NCBI GenBank assembly: GCA_023457495.1
Contig: JAEWLQ010000085.1
Location: 1-64,000, forward strand
DNA length: 64,000 nucleotides
Direction: 5' to 3'
Source: Pseudomonadota bacterium
GTDB taxonomy: Bacteria; Pseudomonadota; Gammaproteobacteria; Steroidobacterales; Steroidobacteraceae
In this document: positions 53,372 through 61,306 of the stretch, piece after piece
How positions within the stretch are numbered: position 1 is the stretch's first letter
How the letters are laid out: each line of letters opens with the position of its first letter
Translations under genes and position numbers: made by a program
The notes under the pieces: model-generated
What the model was told of the DNA's origin: nothing
Database searches by the model: none
Seen by the model: the letters and a program-made list of their open reading frames with translations, nothing else

Positions 53372-54223
53372 TCAAGGTCGCTGCGCGGCCCTCAGCAGTC
53401 GACTGGCGTTCCCGCTACGAATGGCAGTCTTCTCTTCGCTCGTGAGATCGAGTTTTTCGAGCGCATCGTTGTTGCGCGCCAGTGAGATCTGCGGGTAGTC
53501 AGAGCCCAGCAGCACGTGATCGATGCCGACGTTGCGCATCGTCCAGACGAACTCCTTTTCGATGGGCGAGCCCGCCGCCAGCAGCACGGTGCCCGAGATG
53601 TCGAAGTAGACGTTGTTCAGCGCGAAGCCGTCAGCGGTGCGCGCGAGCACGAGGATGTTCCAGAAGCGGAATTGCGCGCCGCCCATGTGGGCGAAGATGA
53701 AGCGGGTCTTCGGCGCCTGCACCGCGAGGTTGAAGAGGTCTTCGCAGTCGCCCGGGACGATGCCGGCGTTGTCCATGAGCACGACGATGCCCAGTTCGCC
53801 GGCTTTCGACACCAGCGACAAGACGCGTGCGTCCGCGATGTCGAAGCGCTGCGTGTGGGGATGGATCTTGAGCGTCCTGACGCCGAGCGCGGCGATGCGC
53901 GTCAGCTCATCGAGCGCGGCCTGGCCGTCGTACGGATGGACGGTTGCGATGGGGACAACCTTGGGGTTCTTCTTGGCGAGCGCGATCAATGCGTCGTTAT
54001 TCGCGCGGATGCTGGCAGGATTTCCGGCGAGTGCCTGGTGCAGTCCGCCGAACCACATTGCGCCGATGCCGGCGAGCTCGAGGCCTGACTTGCGGGCGTC
54101 GGCTTCGAACTGCGCGAGTGAGGTTTCGCCCTCACGCAGGTGCACGTGGGTGTCGAAGAGCGGTTCGCCGGACCAGGCCGATGATGTGAGCAGCAGTGCT
54201 GCGCAGAGACTTAGTTTGTTCAT
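53372..54223 (-). CDS. Exported amidohydrolase-family protein
   Basis: A 283-residue protein with a signal peptide (LSLCAALLLTSSAWS), then amidohydrolase_2-type motifs: FDTHVHL (metal HxH), LKIHPHTQRFD, FIFAHMGG and the terminal DHVLLGSDYPQIS (metal Asp). A TIM-barrel hydrolase or decarboxylase, probably periplasmic; substrate unknown. It sits between the two paralogous cyclase genes, all on the same strand. Confidence 0.87.
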   Translation of the reverse strand: MNKLSLCAALLLTSSAWSGEPLFDTHVHLREGETSLAQFEADARKSGLELAGIGAMWFGGLHQALAGNPASIRANNDALIALAKKNPKVVPIATVHPYDGQAALDELTRIAALGVRTLKIHPHTQRFDIADARVLSLVSKAGELGIVVLMDNAGIVPGDCEDLFNLAVQAPKTRFIFAHMGGAQFRFWNILVLARTADGFALNNVYFDISGTVLLAAGSPIEKEFVWTMRNVGIDHVLLGSDYPQISLARNNDALEKLDLTSEEKTAIRSGNASRLLRAAQRP

Positions 54224-54277
54224 AGGCGCGAGAGTGTAACGGAACGCTCCAGCTCGAGCGCCTGTACACGGCTCGAC

Positions 54278-55642
54278 CTACCGATGCAACTTGAACCGCC
54301 CGCTCAGCATCGCCCACGTCCCCGTCCGCGCACCCGTCATCTTGTGCATCTGGTCTTCCGCCGCGGCCACGACGCAATTGCGCCCGCGACTCTTGGCTAG
54401 ATACAGCGCCTCGTCCGCCTGACGGAACACATCTTCGAAGGGCTGATCGGCCTTCGAATTCGCCACGCCGAAGCTCGCGGAAATCGGGAGCGGCTCTTCC
54501 GGGATGAAGCTCGTCTTCATGATCTTCTGCCGCAGCTTCTCGGCCAGCTCCGCGGCGCTCGCGAGGCTCGCGCCCGGACAGACGAGCACGAACTCCTCGC
54601 CACCCCAGCGACCCACCGCGTCCGTGTTGCGTACACCGGCGCGCAGGATTTCGCCCATCGTGCGCAGCACCCGGTCTCCGACGTGGTGACCGCGTTCATC
54701 GTTGACGCGCTTGAAGTGATCCAGGTCGAGGATGATGACGCTTGCCGGCATCCGCTTGGCACGCAGCGCCGCGACGAACTCGTCGATGCCGTGGCGATTC
54801 AGGACTTTCGTCAGCGCATCGATCGTTGAAAGCTTCTGGTATCTCTCCTTCTCGTGCGCGAGCTCGTCGATCCGCCGGCGCTGCGCGCGATGCCTGCGTC
54901 GCAGCTTCATCCACTGCGTGGTGCCGTACGTCGTGCCCAGGATCATCCACACGCACAGGATGCCGAGGTACCACAACTCCGCGCTGATCCAGTCGCCGAC
55001 CAGTTCGATCTTGTCGATCCGCATCTCGTGCTGCGTGCCGGCGAGATCACCCTGCAGGTCGATATTCAGGACCGTGGCGTTGCTGACGTCCGGCCGGGAA
55101 TATTCGCGTGGATGGTTGTAGGTAAATGTCCACCACTCCGCCACCGCGAACTCGCTCATGCCGATCGCGATGGGTTTGCCGACGTCCCGGATCGGGACGT
55201 TGACGAAGTTGAACTTCGGCGAGTTCAGGTCCTCGGCCGTCGAGAATCGCGCGTCGAAGTTACGGATCGAGACGCGTAGTTGGTTCGCGGTGCCCGTGTA
55301 GGCAAGCGACAGGATCAGGGTGTGGAAGCGCGAGAGATCGATGCCCTTGGTGACGTCGGTCGTCAGCGCGTAGGCCATGCCGCAGCCCTGGTAGACAGGT
55401 TGCTGGGGAAAGAGGCACGTGAAGTGGAAATGCGACGCGTCTATCCACCGGAAGTCCGCGGGCGGGCCGTTGCTCAGATGCACGGGGTAGAAGTTGGCGC
55501 CTTCCCGCGCGCTGTCGAGCGTCAGGCGGCGTTCGGGGAGGAAGCGATGGCCGAGGACGGTCAGCAATGTCAGCAGGATGCCGATCAGCAACGCGACTAA
55601 AGGATTGAACCTTCTCGAACCCGATTCGCCCATTTTTCCCAT
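54278..55642 (-). CDS. Membrane diguanylate cyclase with periplasmic sensor (copy 2)
   Basis: A 454-residue paralogue of the protein at 51833 over its whole length: N-terminal helix (LVALLIGILLTLLTVLGHRFL), periplasmic domain, second helix (YLGILCVWMILGTTYGTTQW), then GGDEF with RWGGEEFVLVCPG. The tail DQMHKMTGARTGTWAMLSGR is nearly identical to copy 1, whereas the periplasmic domain has diverged more, suggesting different signals feeding the same c-di-GMP output. Confidence 0.93.
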   Translation of the reverse strand: MGKMGESGSRRFNPLVALLIGILLTLLTVLGHRFLPERRLTLDSAREGANFYPVHLSNGPPADFRWIDASHFHFTCLFPQQPVYQGCGMAYALTTDVTKGIDLSRFHTLILSLAYTGTANQLRVSIRNFDARFSTAEDLNSPKFNFVNVPIRDVGKPIAIGMSEFAVAEWWTFTYNHPREYSRPDVSNATVLNIDLQGDLAGTQHEMRIDKIELVGDWISAELWYLGILCVWMILGTTYGTTQWMKLRRRHRAQRRRIDELAHEKERYQKLSTIDALTKVLNRHGIDEFVAALRAKRMPASVIILDLDHFKRVNDERGHHVGDRVLRTMGEILRAGVRNTDAVGRWGGEEFVLVCPGASLASAAELAEKLRQKIMKTSFIPEEPLPISASFGVANSKADQPFEDVFRQADEALYLAKSRGRNCVVAAAEDQMHKMTGARTGTWAMLSGRFKLHR

Positions 55643-55676
55643 GTTCCCCGAGATACTGCCCTGCGTGAGGCAGCAA

Positions 55677-55755
55677 TACCGGGATGGGTATCGGCAAATA
55701 CGAAAGTGGATTTACCTCGGCGCTGCGGGTTTATGTCGAGCGAGTGTGATGGGGT
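55677..55755. repeat. Upstream block shared with the first diguanylate cyclase gene
   Basis: Aligns without gaps to 53238-53316; see that entry. It lies 35 bases upstream of this gene's start. Confidence 0.6.
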
Positions 55756-55814
55756 GCTCGGTTTGAGGCGAGATGGGCGCCTCTGCGAAGTAGGTGCGCA
55801 GCGCCGGGAGCCGC

Positions 55815-57392
55815 CTATTCTTCCTCTTCTTCCTTTTCTTTCGGTGGCAATCCCAGTTTCTCGAGCTTCGACATTGCCTCCGACATGACCTCTGTCTCAC
55901 CAAGCTCATTGACCAGAGCCGCCACTTGCGCCGCGTATTCGAGCTCGTGCGGGTTGTTCGCGAATGGCTGCAAAACCCGGATGGCTGTGTTCTTGTCGCC
56001 GGCCCGCAGGTTCACGAGGGCCGCGTGAAATGCGTACTCCGGCACGCTCGGCGCGAACGTCGCCGCGGCCGTGCCGGCGTTCACCATGGATTTCGAGGGC
56101 GTACCGCCCGTGTCCATGCTGGCCGACAGGTAGTAGAGGTTCGGGGCGTGCCCCTTGTCCAGCTTGTACGCTTCGAGGAAATGCGCGCTGGCCTTGTTTC
56201 GATTGTCGATGTGTTCGGCGCTGTCCCCGTCCGCGTCCTGGTAGTAGCTGCGACCGAGTAGATAGTGTGCGTCGAATGACGACGGATCCGTTGTCACGAT
56301 CGATTCCAGTTCCGCGCGCGCGGCTTTCGCGTCACCGAACAGCAACTCCGCGCGACTCAGCTCCAGTCGCAGACCAAGATCGCTCGGTCGTTTTGCTCGC
56401 AGTGCACGCAGTCTCTCAGTCAGCTTTACGCCGTGCTTCTTCTTCGGGCAGGTGCGCAGCGCGGCCGCCTCCATAAGATAATCGCCTCGTTCATTCGGCA
56501 GACGATCCACCGTGATCGGTGTCTCCGGCATCTCCGGTACTTTCACCTGCAACGCGGTGTACTTGCGCCGATAGGTATTGATCTCGTTGCGCAGCTGCGA
56601 CGTCGTCATTCCAGTCGCTGCCTTGAAGGCCTCCGAGCCGTCCTCGCCGCGCCCGATGCGGTCGAAATAGGAGTTCAGCCCCTGTGCGCGGTCCGAGTCC
56701 GACAGCATGTAGTGGGCCGTGATCCACGACTGCGCGTAGTACTGGAAGGCGTTTACCTGCTTTTTCTTGATCGCCGCCGTGAAGCGCTTCGGATCGAGCA
56801 TCACGTCGTAGTCCACCCAGCGCTCCGAGGAGTTCAATTGCGCCGTGCGCCCGTCCTGGCGAACTCCGACCAGGTAGTAGCCGTTCTGCAGCCTCGTGCT
56901 GCCCAAGTACTCCGCGAAGCCCTCCACGTACCAGGACGGATAGAAGCGCCGCATGCGCGAGAACATCAGATGATGCGCATACTCGTGCAGCAGGATCTCA
57001 AGTCCCATATTCATCTGCGCGCCAAAAAATTGCGGCGCGAACGAGAAAGCCTGTGCGCCCTCGATACAGCGGTCGTAGAAGCCCCCGACGTACCGGCCGA
57101 TCTTGGGCACGACCGTCTTGAAGTGATCCGGACTATCTACCAGGTAGATCGTGAACCTGCTGGTGGCAGCTCGGTCCTTGGGGTTGCTGCCGAGGAGCAG
57201 GTCCGCCAGATACTTGAAGGCTTCTAGATGTTCGATGTAGGCCCGGGTTTCTGCCGCGTCGATGTTGCTGTAGATCAGGAAGTTGGGTGATTCGGCGCGG
57301 TACCAGGTGTCCGCGTGGGCAGACGGAACCAATGCAACGAGCAGGATGGCCGAGAAGCGGATCCAACTAGTGGCGATTCGGCGAGCCTTCAT
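55815..57392 (-). CDS. Exported gluzincin-like metallopeptidase with TPR region
   Basis: A 525-residue protein with a signal peptide (ILLVALVPSAHA). The N-terminal half has the zinc motif LLHEYAHHLM (HExxH) with a downstream glutamate in WYVEGFAEYLGS, matching the DUF1570/peptidase MA-like gluzincins. The C-terminal half is TPR-like (LGLRLELSRAELLFGDAKAARAELESI ...). The end is a run of acidic residues. Likely periplasmic; substrate unknown. Confidence 0.85.
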   Translation of the reverse strand: MKARRIATSWIRFSAILLVALVPSAHADTWYRAESPNFLIYSNIDAAETRAYIEHLEAFKYLADLLLGSNPKDRAATSRFTIYLVDSPDHFKTVVPKIGRYVGGFYDRCIEGAQAFSFAPQFFGAQMNMGLEILLHEYAHHLMFSRMRRFYPSWYVEGFAEYLGSTRLQNGYYLVGVRQDGRTAQLNSSERWVDYDVMLDPKRFTAAIKKKQVNAFQYYAQSWITAHYMLSDSDRAQGLNSYFDRIGRGEDGSEAFKAATGMTTSQLRNEINTYRRKYTALQVKVPEMPETPITVDRLPNERGDYLMEAAALRTCPKKKHGVKLTERLRALRAKRPSDLGLRLELSRAELLFGDAKAARAELESIVTTDPSSFDAHYLLGRSYYQDADGDSAEHIDNRNKASAHFLEAYKLDKGHAPNLYYLSASMDTGGTPSKSMVNAGTAAATFAPSVPEYAFHAALVNLRAGDKNTAIRVLQPFANNPHELEYAAQVAALVNELGETEVMSEAMSKLEKLGLPPKEKEEEEE

Positions 57393-57446
57393 GTCGGCCT
57401 CTTGTCCCTTGCGCTGAATACGATACTGCGATGGTCAATGAACACG

Positions 57447-58166
57447 CTACTTCTTTTCCCGCCTCACCATGGCGACGTTGTTTATCAGCTTCGATTCGAA
57501 GTAGCTCGAAGCGTCGAGCAGCTCCCAGAGCTTTTTGTACCCATAGTTGCGAGAATCGAAGTCCGGCTTCTTGTTGCGGATGATGTTCCCGACGTCACTC
57601 AAGTTTGCCCATCCTTTGTCATCGGCCGAGTCGTCGACAGCGTCGCCCACCAGCACCACGAATTCAGCGTCTCGATCCATTTCTGCGGCAGACTTGCGGG
57701 GCAACGGCCGCCCATCCACTGATCCAAGAACCTCTGTGTAGATGAACCGGTCGCAGGCTGCCACGAATGGTTTGGGTGTCTTCAACTCGCCAAAGCCGTA
57801 GACGCGTTTTCCGGACTCCTTGAGCCGCGAGGCAAGGCGCGTGAAGTCGCTGTCACTCGACACCAGGCAGAAGCCATCGAGGTTGCCCGCATACAGCAGG
57901 TCCATCGCGTCGATGATCAATGCGCTGTCGGTGGCGTTCTTCCCTTTGGTGTATGCGAATTGCTGCACGGGTTGAATCGAGTGATCCAGCAGTGCCGCCT
58001 TCCAGGAACTCAGGTTCGGGGTTGTCCAATCGCCGTAGATGCGGCGAACGGTCGCGCGACCCAGTTTGGCCACTTCATCCATCAATCCCTGGATGATGGA
58101 GGGCCTCGCGTTGTCTGCGTCGATGAGAATCGCCAGGGTTGAGGTCGTTTCGGCGGTGGTTTGCAT
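57447..58166 (-). CDS. NYN-domain ribonuclease-like protein with C-terminal LOTUS/OST-HTH domain
   Basis: A 239-residue protein. Residues 8-150 form a PIN-like NYN nuclease domain: ILIDADNARPSIIQGLM, DSALIIDAMDLLYAG and FCLVSSDSDFTRLASRLKESG hold the acidic residues. Residues 165-235 resemble a LOTUS (OST-HTH) RNA-binding domain (LSDVGNIIRNKKPDFDSRNYGYKKLWELLDAS). This matches a widespread bacterial family (LabA/DUF88) of uncertain role, likely RNA cleavage. The ATG at 58166 is preceded by AGGGAA. It lies at the boundary of the accessory region. Confidence 0.9.
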   Translation of the reverse strand: MQTTAETTSTLAILIDADNARPSIIQGLMDEVAKLGRATVRRIYGDWTTPNLSSWKAALLDHSIQPVQQFAYTKGKNATDSALIIDAMDLLYAGNLDGFCLVSSDSDFTRLASRLKESGKRVYGFGELKTPKPFVAACDRFIYTEVLGSVDGRPLPRKSAAEMDRDAEFVVLVGDAVDDSADDKGWANLSDVGNIIRNKKPDFDSRNYGYKKLWELLDASSYFESKLINNVAMVRREKK

Positions 58167-58244
58167 GCTGTTCCCTGTCAATTGAACCGCCACTTGGATC
58201 CCGGTCTGGCCTGGATTGCGGCTTCCAATTCCAGTCTGTCGCTA

Positions 58245-58505
58245 GCGCCGACGATGTGACATGCGTAGCACATTCTCCCGGTGATACTCGAGAAATACCC
58301 TTGGCCCTTCCTAGAACACCCCGACGTTCACCTTCGCCTCCGGCTTGATCCCCATCTTCTGCAATGACGGCCGATCCGCCACCGGCGAACGATCAGGTCA
58401 CCCTTGTCTTCGAACGAGATGAATCCTTTGTCGAGAGGTGATCGATCGTCGGCGTCAGCAGCAGGCCGTTCTCGCCGTTGAGGCGTTCTTCGTTAGTGCT
58501 GTCGC
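58245..58505 (-). pseudogene. EVE-HNH nuclease remnant, C-terminal part
   Basis: On the minus strand this decayed stretch matches the C-terminal about 80 residues of the intact HNH protein at 61307: NEERLNGENGLLLTPTIDHL, then frameshifts, then PSLQKMGIKPEAKVNVGVF, a stop at the position of the next codon, then FLEYHRENVL. Multiple frameshifts and a stop make it non-functional. Its 5' part is at 59386-59600; a plus-strand gene lies between. Confidence 0.8.
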
Positions 58506-59293
58506 GCCGCAGCCTTGCGATCAGGCATAGTCAAGAATCTTCACCGCCAGATTGGATAGTTCAAGCGTTCGCCGGTTACTTTAATCACCAGTTTAAAGTT
58601 TCCTACGTGAAAGAAGACACCAAAAATGCGTTGGTCGGCTTTGCCGTCTTATCATTCATAGGCGGCTTCTTCTTTCCGCCACTCTTCGCTGTCGGTGTCC
58701 TTCTGCTTGTAGTTCCGGCTCTTCAAAAAGGAGAGTTTGCTAGGCACGCACGCCGCATACACAACGAGAACAGACTACGTCTGATATCGAGTCACTTGAT
58801 GCGCCCGATTCAGGTGCAACTTGATGTTGCGAAATTCAACAGTGAACTCGGAAAAGAACTTCAGGATCCGGACTTCGCCCGCACCCATGGCAGCATTGAG
58901 ATCAAACTCCCCCCGGACAACTCTCCAGTCGATCCACTGCCAAACATCAACAAGCACCTTGCCCAGCTCGCATCCTTGCTCCCGACGAATGCTGAGCTGG
59001 CTTCACAGTTGGCTCAAACACAGAAGGAATGTGCGTCTGAGCTACGAAGGGTCCGGGACTGTTTGCAAGTAGATCCTGCACTACTCCAGATCTTTCGCTC
59101 CCTTAAAATCTTTGACGCACGAGAGACGTTAGACGCATTGAAGGTCTTCAGTTCCTTGGGAGAGCCCGCAAAAGGCCTCTCTCACTCGCTAGCTCGCGAA
59201 CTCGGCGAGTTTGAAAGCCTTCTCGAGACTGGTCCCCAGTCACTCTTGATCAGAGACGATGCCACTGAGCACTCCGACGGCACCACTGTGTGA
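58478..59293 (+). CDS. Hypothetical membrane protein inserted in an EVE-HNH remnant
   Basis: Up to 271 residues from a TTG at 58478, but the first residues are antisense to the HNH remnant, so a later start (for example GTG at 58607) is likelier. It has one or two helices (LVGFAVLSFIGGFFFPPLFAVGVLLLVVPAL) and a soluble helical C-terminal domain (TNAELASQLAQTQKECASELRRVRDCL). Composition is visibly less GC-rich than the chromosome around it. Family unknown. Confidence 0.55.
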   Translation: MRRSSLVLSRRSLAIRHSQESSPPDWIVQAFAGYFNHQFKVSYVKEDTKNALVGFAVLSFIGGFFFPPLFAVGVLLLVVPALQKGEFARHARRIHNENRLRLISSHLMRPIQVQLDVAKFNSELGKELQDPDFARTHGSIEIKLPPDNSPVDPLPNINKHLAQLASLLPTNAELASQLAQTQKECASELRRVRDCLQVDPALLQIFRSLKIFDARETLDALKVFSSLGEPAKGLSHSLARELGEFESLLETGPQSLLIRDDATEHSDGTTV

Positions 59294-59385
59294 ACGGGCG
59301 CCGCATTTTCACTAGCTCTGCCATGTATTCGCAACTGAGAATCAACGTGATGCAGCGCCGGCCTGCCTCCGCGCAACACGCCTGT

Positions 59386-59600
59386 TCACAGCCTTATCCA
59401 ATTTGCTTCACCACCGATGAGACGGAACAGCGCCGCCGCAAACCGCCGGCCGACTTCGGCAAGGTAGGCGCTCTGCAGGCCATCGCCGTTGGCGCGCAGC
59501 GGCGAGTACTTCTGCGGCAGCAGGCCGCGCAGCTCGCCGATGTGGCTCTTGGGGTGGATGCGATTCGTCAGCTCGCGAAAGCTCGCGTCAGCAGCGCGAC
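59386..59600 (-). pseudogene. EVE-HNH nuclease remnant, middle part
   Basis: Minus-strand translation SFRELTNRIHPKSHIGELRGLLPQKYSPLRANGDGLQSAYLAEVGRRFAAALFRLIGGEA matches residues about 92-150 of the intact protein at 61307 but begins and ends abruptly. Over 145 bases it is nearly identical in DNA to 63254-63402, so both derive from one ancestral sequence. Confidence 0.82.
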
Positions 59601-59670
59601 TTGCAGCTTTCATGCCGTGCAAAGGGCAATTCGAGGTGACTTACGTCATCGAGTTGGAAGCGATAGATTG

Positions 59671-60573
59671 TCACACAGCCCAGCGAATATCTCGCAACAT
59701 CAATCCGATCGCAGCGAGCGCGTATTCCGCATCAGCTTCTAACGGCGGCCGAGCGGAACGCCGTTCCTGTTCATTTGGTTTTGCGCTTGCGTGCAGACGG
59801 GCGATGCTTCGCGCAACCGAGGCCGTGATGACGTGCTGTTCTTGATCCGCGACTTTCGCCAGGTCCGCCAGCTCTTTTGTGCGCAAGAGCGGATCGCCTT
59901 TCCGCTCTCCGAGCCACGCGCCAATGCATGTCAGCGCGACGTCTCGCGCCCGGTCAATCACAGAGCTTGGAGCTGACGTATGCGCGGACTGCGCAAGCGT
60001 CTCAAGCACTTCCTTAACCTTTCCCAGCGCGTCGACTGGAACCGCGCTTTCGAGAAGCTCGGGGAGTAATCCCAGCGAAGCTCTCGCGCGTACCGTCACG
60101 AAATCTTCTCCCGTAACGGTTCGCTCGATATCTACAATGCGCCACAGAGAAAAAGCAGACCGTGTGCCGAACGCCAAGATGCTCGGTTGCGCGCCGGCAT
60201 TCAGTTTGAGCCTGGCTGGAAACGCGCGGAAGCCATGCAGCAAATGAGGGTAAATGCCTGCCGTCGTTAAATGTGCACCTACGTGCGCGGTCCCCGGGTG
60301 CGGCCTGACACGCCACTGCTGCGGCTGCGAACCCTCTCCTCGCTGATAAAGCCTACCGCGCCGTAGCCGGCTGACAGCATCGAACGAATCCTCTCGAAAG
60401 AGTAGTTGTGCAAGATCTAGGTTGTCCTGTTCTGGGATCACATCGATCGAGACATCACGGCTCAAAAGTGTCGCAACGAAAAGCATCGGTGTCGGTAAGA
60501 CACCCATGCCCTGCTCTCTAGCTCCTTCGTAAACCAGCCCCTCAGTTACATCGACGCCGATTGCACGCATCAT
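59671..60573 (-). CDS. Uncharacterised 300-residue protein of the HNH/UDG-like cassette
   Basis: No family is recognised with confidence. Residues 1-150 are mixed alpha/beta (AIGVDVTEGLVYEGAREQGMGVLPTPMLFVATLL). Residues 190-300 are helical (SVIDRARDVALTCIGAWLGERKGDPLLRTKELADL ... ARSIARLHASAKPNEQERRSARPPLEADAEYALAAIGLMLRDI), a pattern somewhat like the C-terminal domain of abortive-infection proteins. It starts 12 bases after the UDG-like gene and is the last of three co-directional genes. The less GC-rich composition indicates foreign origin. Confidence 0.75.
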   Translation of the reverse strand: MMRAIGVDVTEGLVYEGAREQGMGVLPTPMLFVATLLSRDVSIDVIPEQDNLDLAQLLFREDSFDAVSRLRRGRLYQRGEGSQPQQWRVRPHPGTAHVGAHLTTAGIYPHLLHGFRAFPARLKLNAGAQPSILAFGTRSAFSLWRIVDIERTVTGEDFVTVRARASLGLLPELLESAVPVDALGKVKEVLETLAQSAHTSAPSSVIDRARDVALTCIGAWLGERKGDPLLRTKELADLAKVADQEQHVITASVARSIARLHASAKPNEQERRSARPPLEADAEYALAAIGLMLRDIRWAV

Positions 60574-60585
60574 TCGCTTTTCCCT

Positions 60586-61296
60586 TCATCGCAGAGAGTC
60601 ACGACATTCCGACAGCAACCCTTTCGCCCGTTGCACCACTTCTTTCCATTCACGCCGACCCGCGAACTTGGATGGATGCCCGACACCAACCAAGGTCACA
60701 CGCCGGTCTAAACATCGCACTACCGCCGAATCCGCCCGATAGATGCGTGCTTTTCGCGCACCGTTAGGCGTAACGACCGATGCACCGTCTACGTCTCTTG
60801 AAACCTCACTGCAATAGGACGCGCCAAACTCGTCAAGTGTGGTCATTCCTTCCAAGATGATGTGGCTTGGCGAGACCCGCGAAACCAGTTCTTGCACAAA
60901 CGGTCTGCACTCATCGAGTGCTGCTCTTGCGCTCAACGATAGGCTTCCCTGCCCAGTCGAGCGCCGAAAGATCAGATTGCTCTTTGGAATTGAGCGAATT
61001 TCTTGCGGGGTCGAAAGCCCTAGCGATGCCATGAGGAAGCCTCGCATTGCGAGAGCCAGCTTGTAGTGGCAATCGACATACTCATGCTCGCCATTCTCGT
61101 AGAAACTATTGGACGCGAGTTGCGATTCGTCCCAGGTCGCTGGATTACCTCCAGGATTCCACCCGAGAATTAGTAGCGCCGATCGTTGAATCGATGAGTA
61201 GAAGATCGAGTAGTGCCGGCGTTCTTTCAGTCCAGACGCCGCCCGATAACCTTCATCGAGTGATTGCATGAAACTGATTGAGCTCTGGTCTGCCAC
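60586..61296 (-). CDS. Uracil-DNA-glycosylase superfamily-like protein
   Basis: A 236-residue protein. Three motifs in UDG-superfamily order are visible: LLILGWNPGGNPA (residues 42-53, like GxxPG with a nearby Asn), SNLIFRR (106-112, central Asn strand) and VGVGHPSKF (203-211, like the HPSP DNA-intercalating loop). The usual catalytic Asp/Asn after motif 1 is not certain (WNPGG). Members excise damaged or modified bases. It sits ten bases after an EVE-HNH nuclease gene, so recognition of modified foreign DNA is a reasonable guess but unproven. Confidence 0.7.
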   Translation of the reverse strand: MADQSSISFMQSLDEGYRAASGLKERRHYSIFYSSIQRSALLILGWNPGGNPATWDESQLASNSFYENGEHEYVDCHYKLALAMRGFLMASLGLSTPQEIRSIPKSNLIFRRSTGQGSLSLSARAALDECRPFVQELVSRVSPSHIILEGMTTLDEFGASYCSEVSRDVDGASVVTPNGARKARIYRADSAVVRCLDRRVTLVGVGHPSKFAGRREWKEVVQRAKGLLSECRDSLR

Positions 61297-61306
61297 TGGT
61301 GCGCAC

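Noticed and set aside
3743..55447. Seven copies of the octamer TCTATCCA (for example 3743, 11369, 39781, 41393, 45800, 52683, 55440), more than seems likely in GC-rich DNA
   Set aside because: Most are the complement of TGG ATA GA coding Trp-Ile-Asp/Glu in different genes, so codon context explains them better than a signal motif.
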